Positions 25,801 to 33,521 of a stretch of DNA of 64,000 nucleotides are shown here, in pieces (position 1 is the stretch's first letter; each line of letters begins with the position of its first letter). A program made the translations under genes and the position numbers. Under the pieces are notes generated by a model. It saw nothing but the letters and a program-made list of their open reading frames with translations, made no database searches and was not told the DNA's origin. The stretch comes from Bacteroidota bacterium. Lineage in GTDB: Bacteria; Bacteroidota; Bacteroidia; UBA8524. Location of the stretch: positions 124,001-188,000 of the forward strand of contig WBUH01000006.1 of NCBI GenBank assembly GCA_008933805.1. The letters run 5' to 3'.

Positions 25801-25814
25801 AGGACGGACAATGA
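22791..25814 (+). CDS. exported double-domain amidohydrolase
   Basis: A 1007-residue protein with a signal peptide (about 1-20, ending AQAQ). It contains two amidohydrolase-like halves. The first (about 30-430) has the fold's framing segments but shows YPSFIDVYSSYG where HxH metal ligands are expected. The second (about 570-960) has IIDEHSHIGIMGG with the HxH pair, TCHSYN and NIFTHV as further His ligands, NSDDAEMGRR with the catalytic Asp, and the closing LGxxxxGKDADLVLW-type beta segment. Periplasmic hydrolysis of a cyclic amide or peptide-like substrate is inferred. It overlaps lutB by 11 bases and the next gene by four. Confidence 0.82.
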   Translation: MRNKLLWVLWVLLCPVLAQAQSTFPVNGVNNPQISRYTFINATIYVSAELVIEGGTLEIEDGKIKAVKKKGEKYDTTAILIDVEGNYIYPSFIDVYSSYGMPATAEKKRERGGMPQYETNTKGAFGWNEALKPETQASLLFIHNPKDAEELRKAGFGTVVSFVPDGIARGTSALIALNNEKENKAVLNTTAGANFSFKKGSSGQIYPASLMGSVALIRQTFYDAQAYQRGYFAETNLSLEALNTQLKLPLFFEASNRWDIARIQRIGKEFGHNYIIKTNGDEYLLSDALKKSPANLVIPVNYPAPLEIKTYFDAAAASFNNLKHRHLAPWNAYLLQQKNITFAFTADGLKSKADFLKNIREAVTGGLDEKTALNALTIIPARYVKADDKLGTLEKGKLASFIIATGNIFNKETQLLENWVQGNRFVIGAEPPYFLGFNYNLFIDGRPETEIEFGFKKDKKFDIMPVPSNSTNKIDKIIYNQENQNISFCLKTDKDTFLLSGWKEGDNLYGTGTNRLGQTVKWEGREKESADTVNTSGPKKIKAFPEYTVGLPYAYAKKESNTFLVRNVTVWTNEKEGVLRNTDVLVKNGKVVSVGETDLKKHGIADASTITVINGTGKHLTAGIIDEHSHIGIMGGVNEGSQSVTAEVSIEDVLDPEDINIYRQLAGGVTTSQLLHGSANVIGGQSAVIKLKWGQMPDSMLFAGAPGRIKFALGENVKQANWGDRFTERFPQTRMGVEQVFDDAFIRAAEYEKAWADYKSGKVKKEPRKDLELEVLLEVIKGKRLVTCHSYNQQEINMLIKTAEKHGFNINIFTHVLEGYKIADKIKEHGAGASSFADWWGYKYEVIEATPYNPALLTKVGVVTCINSDDAEMGRRLNQEAAKAIKYGGMSEEEALKMVTLNPAKLMRIDNRVGSIKAGKDADLVLWSGHPLSVYSKPIKTFIEGVAYFDAEEHQKAEAQLLKEKQALIEEMNKAIAEGKTGEKPKTEEHKTYHCDDEEIYGEEDGQ

Positions 25815-27052
25815 AAAAACTACTGATTACAGCTGCCGCCCTGCTGGGCTTGTGTTCTTTGAACGCTCAGGTTGACAGCACCGAACGCTGGTTTACCGGA
25901 GCTGATATTTACACGGCTACGGGTGCCGTATACAACAACGGAGCGTTGGGCATACGCAACGGGAAGATAATTTATGTAGGTGCTAAAGAGGGTGCGCCGA
26001 TACAAGGTCAAACCGTTGATGTGAGCGGAAAACGCATTTACCCCGGTTTGATAGCATTAAACACCATTTTAGGACTTAGTGAAATTGAGGCAGTACGCGC
26101 CACCAATGATTTTAACGAAACGGGCAGCAACAATGCCAACGTGCGCTCGGCAATAGCGTTTAATACGGATAGTAAGGTAATCCCTACGGTGGTTTCAAAC
26201 GGTATTCTTACCGCACAGGTGTGCCCGCGCGGCGGAATAATTTCGGGTCAATCATCGGTAATGATGTTGCAAAACCGAAATTGGGAAGAAGCCACTTATG
26301 CCGCCGATAACGGCATACATATTAACTGGCCTAACTTCAACGGGGAAGAGAAAAACGACAAGGCAGCCGCTGAACAAGTGGCAAAAATTGTGGGTTGGTT
26401 GCAGCAGGCAAAAAGTTACTCGCAACAAAAAACTACTGAAATCAACCTTAAAAACGAGGCTCTGAAAGCGGCATTGGCAGGCACCAAAAAAGTGTTTGTA
26501 CATACGGACAATGCCCGCGCGATGGTAAACGCCATCCAAACCCTGCGCGAGTTTTCTATCACCCCCATTATTGTGGGGGGAGCTGAGAGCGGACAGATTA
26601 CCCATATTTTAAAACTAAACAATGTGGCGGTAATTATCAGCCGTACCCATCGCTTGCCCGATAGTTACGACGAAAGTTATGAGGAGCCCTATGCGCTGCC
26701 CGCTCTTTTGTGGCGCGATAGCATTCCGTTTGCCATTAGCGATATTAACTTTTGGGAGCAACGCAACTTGCCTTTTCAAGCAGGACAAGCGGTTGCTTTC
26801 GGGTTGCCTTACGAAGAGGCTATAAAGTCTATAACTCTTTACCCCGCTCAGTTATTGGGTATTGAAAAAACTACGGGCAGCTTGCAAACAGGCAAAGACG
26901 CTACGTTTATTGTTACTGCGGGTGATGTGCTGGATATGCGCAGCAGCAAGGTGGAGCAAGCCTTTTTACAAGGCCGCTCACTTGATTTAAATGACCCCCA
27001 ACGTCAGCTGTACGAAAAGTACCACGAGCTGATTTTGGGCGAGAAGCCGTAA
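25811..27052 (+). CDS. exported amidohydrolase-like protein, probably inactive
   Basis: A 413-residue protein with a signal peptide (about 1-19). It has the amidohydrolase frame (GKRIYPGLIALNTILGLSE near the start, TGSLQTGKDATFIVTAGDVL near the end). The HxH pair is replaced by LNT, and further His ligands are not obvious. It resembles the inactive first half of the gene before it and may form a complex with it. The start ATG overlaps the upstream stop (ATGA), and an AGGAGG lies seven bases upstream, unusual for Bacteroidota. A hairpin terminator follows at 27345-27373. Confidence 0.78.
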   Translation: MKKLLITAAALLGLCSLNAQVDSTERWFTGADIYTATGAVYNNGALGIRNGKIIYVGAKEGAPIQGQTVDVSGKRIYPGLIALNTILGLSEIEAVRATNDFNETGSNNANVRSAIAFNTDSKVIPTVVSNGILTAQVCPRGGIISGQSSVMMLQNRNWEEATYAADNGIHINWPNFNGEEKNDKAAAEQVAKIVGWLQQAKSYSQQKTTEINLKNEALKAALAGTKKVFVHTDNARAMVNAIQTLREFSITPIIVGGAESGQITHILKLNNVAVIISRTHRLPDSYDESYEEPYALPALLWRDSIPFAISDINFWEQRNLPFQAGQAVAFGLPYEEAIKSITLYPAQLLGIEKTTGSLQTGKDATFIVTAGDVLDMRSSKVEQAFLQGRSLDLNDPQRQLYEKYHELILGEKP

Positions 27053-27275
27053 TACCCTACCCGATTCATCATTAGCCCGACGTTCCCACTGTCGCCTTCA
27101 CCTAAAGAGGAGGGAAATGTTAAGACTCTGCCTGCACCCCGTCATTCCCGCGTAGGCGGGAATCTAATGAGCCCAACAATAGTCTCAGTTATCAGAACTT
27201 TTTCGTCGATCAAAGGATTGCGCGTGGCTTCCCTCCTTGATAAGGAGGGGCTGAGGGGGGTGTGCTTGCCCAAAT

Positions 27276-27328
27276 CATCGGGAATAAATCCCGATGCTAT
27301 TGATAGAGTGCTGGCAATCTATCCATAG
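27276..27328 (-). repeat. 53-base dispersed double-hairpin repeat, copy 2 (inverted)
   Basis: Reverse complement of 12273-12325 with a single difference, which falls in one hairpin arm (TCTATCCATAG instead of TCTATCAATAG). Confidence 0.85.
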
Positions 27329-27344
27329 CGCAGGGCTAAAATAA

Positions 27345-27373
27345 AAAACCCGAAGCTCATCACTTCGGGTTTT
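27345..27373. terminator. bidirectional terminator between convergent genes
   Basis: Perfect 11-base arms AAAACCCGAAG and CTTCGGGTTTT around loop CTCATCA, with A-run before and T-run after. It can serve both the amidohydrolase operon and the pseudouridine synthase gene. Confidence 0.88.
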
Positions 27374-27398
27374 TAGTTATATACGTATACTAAATAGC

Positions 27399-28688
27399 TT
27401 AGCCGGCATTATCTAAGGCTTCCCTTAGTTTTGAAGCTTGGCGTTTCAAATCACGCACTTCTTCTTCGCTCATAAAACGGTAGCGTCCACGTGGAAGATC
27501 TTTCTTCGTCAAACCTGCATAATACACACGGTCAAGCTGGTCTACAGTGTAGCCCAAGTGCTCAAACATACGGTGAATTATGCGGTTACGTCCGCTATGT
27601 ATTTCTACACCCACACGGGTTTTATCGCCTTGTATGTAGGCAATGTTATCTACCGCAATAGGGCCGTCCTCAAGCTCAATACCACGCAATAGAGCATCCA
27701 TATCCGCATCGGTCAAGTTTTTGTCCAAAACAGCTATGTAAACCTTTTTAACGTTGTATTTAGGGTGAGTAAGCACCTGTGCCAAATCTCCGTCGTTAGT
27801 AAACAATAAAACACCAGTGGTATTCCTGTCCAAACGACCTACGGGGAAAATGCGCTCCTTAGTGGCTTGACCCATAATATCCATTACGGTTTTGCGCCCT
27901 TCAGGGTCATTCATTGTAGTAATATAATCTTTTGGCTTGTTCAGCAACAAGTACACATAATCTTCGCGGCCAATTACTTGTCCGTTGTAGCGTACGATAT
28001 CACCTGGGCGAACGCGGCATCCCAATTCTGTTACTACCTCGTTGTTGATGGTGATAATACCTTGCTGGATTAGTTTGTCAGCCTCGCGACGTGAGCAAAT
28101 ACCTGAGTTTGAAAGGAATTTGTTCAAACGTACTTCTGTGTTCTCGTCGTACTGAAACTGGTGAGTTGTGTAGCTGTGCTTGTTCTTTTCTTTCGGAACT
28201 CGCTTTTTCTTAACAAAATTTCCGCCGGGCTTAGTACCAAAAGGTTTTTTGCCAAACTTATTATTGTTGTTATTGTTAAACGGCCTTTTAAAACCGCCAC
28301 CACCGCCTGAACGGTTGTCGCCGCCTCGGTCGCGATTGTAACCGCCACCACCGCCGTAACTGTTTCCGCCGCCTTCGTTATTGCGTCGGTAGTTAGGGTT
28401 GTAGGGTCGGTCGGTTCTTGGAGGGCGGTCGCCGTAGTTTTGGCGATCACCATAATTAGGGCGGTCTCCTTGTGGTCGATCACCTTGTGGGCGGTCGTAA
28501 GGTTTCTTGTAGGGACGGTTGTACTCTACTTTTTCAAAACGCGATTTATCATCGTCGTTTCTTTTTTCTTCAGTGCCGTCAGAATCTTTTTTAATAATAA
28601 TTCTTTTGCGGAAGCGCTTGCGCGGGCCATTGTCGCCCGAGTCAGAGCTGAATCCACCTTCCCGGCGGTTCAAGTCATCGTTACTCAT
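27399..28688 (-). CDS. RNA pseudouridine synthase (RluB/RsuA family) with Gly/Arg/Asn-rich N-terminus
   Basis: A 429-residue protein. Residues 1-165 are low complexity, rich in Arg, Gly, Asn, Asp and Pro, with repeated DRPQGDRPNYGDR-type units and GGGG runs. An S4 RNA-binding domain follows (about 185-235, RLNKFLSNSGICSRREADKL). The catalytic domain (about 240-400) has GRLDRNTTGVLLFTNDGDLA with the catalytic Asp. It should isomerise uridine in the large-subunit rRNA, as RluB does. Such disordered heads are common in Bacteroidota RluB-like proteins. A -7 element is 26 bases upstream. Confidence 0.9.
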   Translation of the reverse strand: MSNDDLNRREGGFSSDSGDNGPRKRFRKRIIIKKDSDGTEEKRNDDDKSRFEKVEYNRPYKKPYDRPQGDRPQGDRPNYGDRQNYGDRPPRTDRPYNPNYRRNNEGGGNSYGGGGGYNRDRGGDNRSGGGGGFKRPFNNNNNNKFGKKPFGTKPGGNFVKKKRVPKEKNKHSYTTHQFQYDENTEVRLNKFLSNSGICSRREADKLIQQGIITINNEVVTELGCRVRPGDIVRYNGQVIGREDYVYLLLNKPKDYITTMNDPEGRKTVMDIMGQATKERIFPVGRLDRNTTGVLLFTNDGDLAQVLTHPKYNVKKVYIAVLDKNLTDADMDALLRGIELEDGPIAVDNIAYIQGDKTRVGVEIHSGRNRIIHRMFEHLGYTVDQLDRVYYAGLTKKDLPRGRYRFMSEEEVRDLKRQASKLREALDNAG

Positions 28689-28714
28689 GAATCTGTGTTG
28701 TTTAAAAGATGTTA

Positions 28715-28722
28715 CAAAGGTA
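28715..28722 (-). promoter_or_regulatory. Bacteroidota -7 promoter element for the pseudouridine synthase gene
   Basis: TACCTTTG on the minus strand, perfect TAnnTTTG, 26 bases before ATG 28688. It is divergent from the M16 gene promoter about 50 bases away. Confidence 0.5.
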
Positions 28723-28771
28723 AGGCTATTCTGTTAAATATAGTTTTAAATTTTGTTCAAAAGCTTTTAAT

Positions 28772-28779
28772 TACTTTTG
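28772..28779 (+). promoter_or_regulatory. Bacteroidota -7 promoter element very close to the M16 start
   Basis: TACTTTTG, perfect TAnnTTTG, only five bases before ATG 28785. A TTG lies 16 bases upstream of it. The expected transcript start would fall at or next to the start codon, suggesting a leaderless mRNA. Confidence 0.5.
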
Positions 28780-28784
28780 CGCTA

Positions 28785-30023
28785 ATGCTACATTATACGC
28801 GATTTGAACTGGAAAACGGGTTAGTTGTATTGCATCATTTTGATGCAACCACACCCATTGCCGCAGTAAATATTTTATACAACGTTGGCGCAAAAGACGA
28901 AGACCCACACCGTACGGGCTTTGCACACTTGTTTGAACATTTGATGTTTGGCGGTAGCGCCAACATTTCCAATTACGACAGCGAATTGCAAAAGGCCAGT
29001 GGTGAGAATAATGCTTTTACTACTAACGATATAACCAACTACTATATTACGCTTCCCGTAAATAATATTGAGACCGCGCTTTGGTTAGAGTCTGATAGGA
29101 TGAAGGCTCTTGATTTCAGCGAGAAATCATTGGATGTGCAACGTAACGTAGTAATTGAAGAATTTAAACAGCGTTACCTAAACCAACCCTACGGCGATGC
29201 TTGGTTAAAAATTCGTCCGTTGGCTTATAAAGTGCACCCTTATTTGTGGGCAACCATCGGTAAAGAAATTAAGCACATTGAAGAGGCAACTTTGGAAGAC
29301 GTAAAAGCCTTCTTTTACAATTTCTACCGACCAAACAATGCTGTAATGACTATTGCCGGCAATATCTCTTTGGAAACTACCAAAGAGTTGGCCAACAAAT
29401 GGTTTGGAGATATTGAAAGTGCGCCCGTAAAACGCAACAACATTCAAAAAGAACCCAAACAAACCGCCGAGCGCAGAGAAAGTACCAAAGGCAATGTGCC
29501 TTACGATGCACTTTATATGGCTTGGCATTGCAGCAACCGCAGCGATGATAAATACTACACCACTGAATTAATCACCAACATACTTTCGGGCTCATCTTCT
29601 TCTCGCTTATACAACCGCTTAGTGAAAGAGCAGGAAATGTTTTCAGAATTGTATTGTTACCAAACCGATAGTACCGATGAAGGTTTGGTGATTGTGCAAG
29701 GAAATTTGGCCGAAGGAAAAACACTTGAAGAAGGAGAGAAGGCGGTACTGGATGAATTAGCGGTATTGCTTGAAAACGGTTGCAGCGATGCGGAACTTGA
29801 AAAAGTGAAGAACAAAAAAGAAACGGTATTTACTTACAGCGAAACAGAAATATTGACTAAAGCGATGAACCTATCGTTTTATGAATACTTGGGCGATGCT
29901 AACCTGATAAATACTGAGATGGATAAATTTAGAAAGGTGAACGCGGATGACATTAAAACTGTTTCACGTGAAATTTTTACGGCTGAAAACCGCTCGGTGT
30001 TGTACTACTTAAAAGAGAACTAA
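28785..30023 (+). CDS. M16 family zinc peptidase, catalytic subunit
   Basis: A 412-residue insulinase-family protein with the inverted zinc motif HLFEH (H48, E51, H52) and the downstream Glu region VVIEEFKQRY. I chose ATG 28785 (MLHYTRFELENGLVVLHHFD), the normal start of the family; the open frame runs another 115 codons upstream through promoter sequence and the divergent gene. No signal peptide is seen, so it may be cytoplasmic. It is followed four bases later by a second M16 gene lacking the zinc motif, the classic active/inactive pair. A near-parS site lies inside at 29960-29975. Confidence 0.9.
   Translation: MLHYTRFELENGLVVLHHFDATTPIAAVNILYNVGAKDEDPHRTGFAHLFEHLMFGGSANISNYDSELQKASGENNAFTTNDITNYYITLPVNNIETALWLESDRMKALDFSEKSLDVQRNVVIEEFKQRYLNQPYGDAWLKIRPLAYKVHPYLWATIGKEIKHIEEATLEDVKAFFYNFYRPNNAVMTIAGNISLETTKELANKWFGDIESAPVKRNNIQKEPKQTAERRESTKGNVPYDALYMAWHCSNRSDDKYYTTELITNILSGSSSSRLYNRLVKEQEMFSELYCYQTDSTDEGLVIVQGNLAEGKTLEEGEKAVLDELAVLLENGCSDAELEKVKNKKETVFTYSETEILTKAMNLSFYEYLGDANLINTEMDKFRKVNADDIKTVSREIFTAENRSVLYYLKEN
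29960..29975. other. parS-like site (14/16)
   Basis: TGTTTCACGTGAAATT compared with the parS consensus TGTTTCACGTGAAACA; the last two positions differ. It is inside the 3' part of the M16 gene. Confidence 0.65.
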
Positions 30024-30027
30024 AAAC

Positions 30028-31287
30028 ATGCTTGATAGAACCAAAGCACCTGCCATGCAGCAGGTTGAAAACATACATTTCCTTAACCCTGAGTTGTTTA
30101 CCCTTGATAATGGCGTAATAGTATATGCCCTCAAAGGTGGAGAACAAGAGATTATAAAAACCGATTTTGTGCTGGATGCCGGCAGCTTATTGGGCAATAA
30201 CCGCTTAGTGGCCTCAACTGCCAGCGACTTATTGTTTACCGGTGCCAACGGTAAATCCTCAGAAGAGATTGCCAACGAATTTGACTTTTACGGAGCATTC
30301 AACAGTAAATCGTGTCATTTTACAGATAACCTTATCACAAATTTTTGTTTAACAAAACACAGCGACAGTGTATATGGTTTATTAAGTGATTACATTAACA
30401 ATGCTTCGTTTACAAGCAATGAATTAGAGGTTTACAAATTTGTTAAAATACAGAACTTAACGGTTAGCAAACAGAAAACCTCGTACATAGCCCGTAAGGC
30501 ATTTACACAAGCTCTTTTTGAGGGCCATCCCTATGGATATTTTACTGAAGTAGAAGACTATAAAAATTTGACTATAAATGAAATAGAGAATTTTTATAAC
30601 GCTAACAAAAAACTAAAATACATTATTCTTTCTGGCGCTTATACGGCAGAAACCATTGCACAGCTAAACAAGTACTTTGGTAAATATGAAGTGCGCGGCA
30701 GTTGGGTGTATAACGATAGTTTCAGCAGCTCGCCTGAGAAAATCATACACATACCCAAGGCCGATGCAATGCAGTGCACGGTAAGGTTGGGTTTCAAAAC
30801 CATTAACCGTTTACACCCTGATTATCCTAAACTGGGTATTTTAGTTACATTGTTGGGTGGTTTCTTCGGCTCTCGTTTAATGAAGAATATTCGCGAGGAC
30901 AAGGGCTATACATACGGCATTCATGCATCAGTAATTTCTTATCCCGATTGTGGTGTTTTCGGTATTCAAACCGATGTGCGCAAAGAGGTGTACAACGACA
31001 CTGTGAGTGAAATATTTAAGGAAATAAATCGTTTAAAAAATGAGCCGATTAGCGACGAGGAGATAGATATACTTTCAAACTACAGCTTAGGGTCATTCCT
31101 TCGCAGTATTGATGGAGCTTTTGCAGTATCAGAAAAGTATAAAACCCTCTTAGATTTCGGCCAAGATTACAACTATTACCACAACTACATACGTCTTTTA
31201 AAGAACATCGACCGTGATGAGTTGATGCAGATAGCACGAACCTATTTTGTGGATGAAGATATTTACCAGGTGGTGGCAGGGGTTTAA
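30028..31287 (+). CDS. M16 family peptidase-like protein, non-catalytic partner
   Basis: A 419-residue M16 protein. Where the zinc motif should be it reads SSEEIANEFDFYGA, with no HxxEH. The C-terminal substrate-binding signature is kept (GGFFGSRLMKNIREDKGYTY, with the R...Y pair). It should form the second half of the peptidase clamshell with the upstream protein, four bases away. The 3' end overlaps the next gene's start by 35 bases. Confidence 0.88.
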   Translation: MLDRTKAPAMQQVENIHFLNPELFTLDNGVIVYALKGGEQEIIKTDFVLDAGSLLGNNRLVASTASDLLFTGANGKSSEEIANEFDFYGAFNSKSCHFTDNLITNFCLTKHSDSVYGLLSDYINNASFTSNELEVYKFVKIQNLTVSKQKTSYIARKAFTQALFEGHPYGYFTEVEDYKNLTINEIENFYNANKKLKYIILSGAYTAETIAQLNKYFGKYEVRGSWVYNDSFSSSPEKIIHIPKADAMQCTVRLGFKTINRLHPDYPKLGILVTLLGGFFGSRLMKNIREDKGYTYGIHASVISYPDCGVFGIQTDVRKEVYNDTVSEIFKEINRLKNEPISDEEIDILSNYSLGSFLRSIDGAFAVSEKYKTLLDFGQDYNYYHNYIRLLKNIDRDELMQIARTYFVDEDIYQVVAGV

Positions 31288-33061
31288 AAAATCCAACCCT
31301 TTAATTTCCGTTTGTGCCGGGCTGGGGATGCTATGCTCTGCCGCAACGGTATCTGCCCAAACCTTTCCTGATTTACGCCACGTATGCGCCCAAGGAATTG
31401 GAAACGATATTAATATCACATGGTCGCCAATTACTGACGGCTGTGCGGGTTTCCAAAAAATATACGTCTATGGTCGTGTTGATGCCCTGCAACCTTTTCA
31501 GCTGATTGATAGCATCGCAACGCTGGCTCAAAGCCAATACACACACGTAGGAGCCAAAGCAATATCCACCACGTGGAACTATTTTGTGGTGTACAAATTC
31601 TTGTGTAATGGAGATTCGTCAGTTTCCCGCACCTTGGCAATAGATTTCAATCAACCCGGAATTTCTAATATCGATTCGGTAAGTGTAGATTTAACCACAG
31701 GAAAAGTAGTAGTAGGGTGGAGGCCGAATCCTGTTCCCGATTTAATGGCTTATGTGGTTTGGATTAATCAAGGGGTAAATAACCTGCCCATAGATACACT
31801 AACAAATACCGTTTTTACTGATACTGCTTCAAATCCGTCAAACACTTCACTGGCTTACACATTAACAGCCGTTGATAGTTGTTGGAACCAGAGCATTATT
31901 AATACGGTGCACCGTACTGTTTTCTTGCAAAACAGTTTTGATAATTGCGGCAAAAGCATCCAGCTGAATTGGACGGCATACATGGGTTGGACAAACGTAG
32001 CCGGTTATGATGTATATGTTAGAAACGGAACTTCCGGTGGCTTTACGCTTACGGCTTCAAATACAAGCACACAATTATCACATTTATATACCGCCTTTGG
32101 CTACGGTGATACGCTTGAGTTTTATATTAAAGCAAAAGACGGAACCAATGGTTTCACGAGCACTTCTAATAAAATAAGAATAATTACCAGAGCACGTAAA
32201 TTTTCAAGCCGTAATTATTTAAGCTATGCCACGGTAATTGATTCGACATCCATAGAACTAAAATTGCTTTGCGATACGGCATCTGATACAAGAAAGTATT
32301 TCATCTTCCGCAGAAAAGAAAACGATCCTTTTGCAAAAGTTGCCGAACTAAACTACAACGGTATTGCCCAAACGTTAACCTATACCGATAACAACGTTGA
32401 ACCTTATTTGTATTCATATCAATATCGGTTTATTACTACAGATGTTTGCGATAAAGACTTAGATACCTCTAACACTGCCAAAACAATTTTTCTTTCCATT
32501 AAAAGCACTGATTTTGGGAACGACCTTGTGTGGAACAGGTATAGTATATGGGATGCAGGGGTAAACCAGTATGCTATTTATAGAGGTTTTGATTTCGGTG
32601 CCGGTTTCACGTGGAACAGTATAACAACGACTGTAAATACTGATAGCGTTTATAGTGATAATGGACTTCCGTTAGATATGGGAATAAGCGGTGTATGCTA
32701 CTATATTGAAGCTACAGAGCAGTTAGGTAACAAATATGGTGTACAAGAACTATCGCAATCAAATACAGTTTGTTTGGTTGATGATGTTACCATCTACTTC
32801 CCAAATGCATTTGCTCCAAATGAAATAAACAAACTATTCAAACCCATTGGAGCTAATATTGATTACAGGCGTACTAATATGCAAATATATGCTCGTAACG
32901 GCCAACTGCTAAAAAACATAACCGATATACGTGAAGGATGGAACGGCACGGACCTTGAGAACAATCCCTGCCAAGACGGGGTTTATTTGTATATTTGCGA
33001 AGTTTTTGGACTAAACGATAGGAAACTTAATTTTAAAGGTACGCTGCACTTACTACGATGA
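31253..33061 (+). CDS. secreted protein with T9SS type B (gliding-motility C-terminal) domain
   Basis: A 602-residue protein. ATG 31253 gives a good signal peptide (MKIFTRWWQGFKKSNPLISV... ending VSAQ near residue 37); an upstream TTG is less likely. Several fibronectin-III-like repeats follow (about 45-510). The C-terminus (about 515-602: YFPNAFAPNEINKLFKP, NMQIYARNGQLL, WNGTDLENNPCQDGVYLY) is the CHU_C / type B sorting domain seen in SprB-like proteins, which targets export through T9SS. It overlaps the M16 gene by 35 bases and ybeY by four, so it is locked in an otherwise housekeeping operon. Confidence 0.85.
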   Translation: MKIFTRWWQGFKKSNPLISVCAGLGMLCSAATVSAQTFPDLRHVCAQGIGNDINITWSPITDGCAGFQKIYVYGRVDALQPFQLIDSIATLAQSQYTHVGAKAISTTWNYFVVYKFLCNGDSSVSRTLAIDFNQPGISNIDSVSVDLTTGKVVVGWRPNPVPDLMAYVVWINQGVNNLPIDTLTNTVFTDTASNPSNTSLAYTLTAVDSCWNQSIINTVHRTVFLQNSFDNCGKSIQLNWTAYMGWTNVAGYDVYVRNGTSGGFTLTASNTSTQLSHLYTAFGYGDTLEFYIKAKDGTNGFTSTSNKIRIITRARKFSSRNYLSYATVIDSTSIELKLLCDTASDTRKYFIFRRKENDPFAKVAELNYNGIAQTLTYTDNNVEPYLYSYQYRFITTDVCDKDLDTSNTAKTIFLSIKSTDFGNDLVWNRYSIWDAGVNQYAIYRGFDFGAGFTWNSITTTVNTDSVYSDNGLPLDMGISGVCYYIEATEQLGNKYGVQELSQSNTVCLVDDVTIYFPNAFAPNEINKLFKPIGANIDYRRTNMQIYARNGQLLKNITDIREGWNGTDLENNPCQDGVYLYICEVFGLNDRKLNFKGTLHLLR

Positions 33062-33474
33062 TTAGCTTTTTTACTGAAGACGTTGATTATACCCTGAAAG
33101 ATAAACTTAAAATCAAACGTTGGATACAACAAACGGTAGCTTCTGAAAGCAAAAAAACCGGAGATATTAATATCATTTTTTGCAGCGATGAGTACTTGCT
33201 AGAGGTAAACAAACAATACCTCGACCATGATTACTATACCGATATTATTACCTTTAACTACAATACTGATAAAATAAACGGAGATTTGTTTATCAGTTTG
33301 GATAGAATAGTAGATAATGCGAATCAAAATAATGTTCCACGTGAAACAGAACTTTTACGAGTAATCATTCACGGGGTATTACACTTGGTTGGCTATAATG
33401 ATAAAACAGCCAAAGAAGAAAAAGAAATACGGGCAAAAGAAGATTCGTGTATTAAAAATTACCAAGAACTATAA
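33058..33474 (+). CDS. ybeY: endoribonuclease / rRNA maturation factor
   Basis: A 138-residue UPF0054 protein. It acts in the cytosol in 16S rRNA 3' maturation and ribosome quality control. The metal motif reads HGVLHLVGYND (about 110-120): the first two His are kept, but the third ligand His of the E. coli form is Asp, a variation I associate with Bacteroidota. The start overlaps the previous stop by four bases. A 15/16 parS-like site lies inside, and an exact parS sits just after the stop. Confidence 0.9.
   Translation: MISFFTEDVDYTLKDKLKIKRWIQQTVASESKKTGDINIIFCSDEYLLEVNKQYLDHDYYTDIITFNYNTDKINGDLFISLDRIVDNANQNNVPRETELLRVIIHGVLHLVGYNDKTAKEEKEIRAKEDSCIKNYQEL
33333..33348. other. parS-like site (15/16)
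   Basis: TGTTCCACGTGAAACA differs from parS at position 5 only. It is inside the ybeY coding region. Confidence 0.75.
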
Positions 33475-33487
33475 TAAGAGTGTGAAA

Positions 33488-33503
33488 TGTTTCACGTGAA
33501 ACA
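33488..33503. other. parS centromere site (exact)
   Basis: TGTTTCACGTGAAACA is an exact 16-of-16 match to the bacterial parS consensus, a perfect palindrome. It lies in the 47-base gap between ybeY and mnmG. ParB binds such sites to organise and separate newly copied origins. Confidence 0.9.
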
Positions 33504-33510
33504 TTAATAT

Positions 33511-33516
33511 AAGGAG
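33511..33516 (+). promoter_or_regulatory. Shine-Dalgarno-like site of mnmG
   Basis: AAGGAG five bases before ATG 33522. Most genes in this window lack such a site, as usual in Bacteroidota. Confidence 0.5.
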
Positions 33517-33521
33517 TACAA

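Larger units (their letters stand above)
27053..27398. repeat. 346-base intergenic region rich in palindromic repeats
   Basis: No gene was found. It contains hairpins at 27144-27163 (ATTCCCGC/GCGGGAAT), 27231-27249 (CCCTCCTT/AAGGAGGG), the double hairpin 27276-27328 and the terminator 27345-27373. It lies between convergent operons, a usual place for dispersed repeats. Confidence 0.75.

Noticed and set aside
28440-28784. Upstream extension of the M16 peptidase frame
   Set aside because: The extra 115 codons lie antisense to the pseudouridine synthase head and across two promoters; homologous start is MLHYTRFELENG at 28785.
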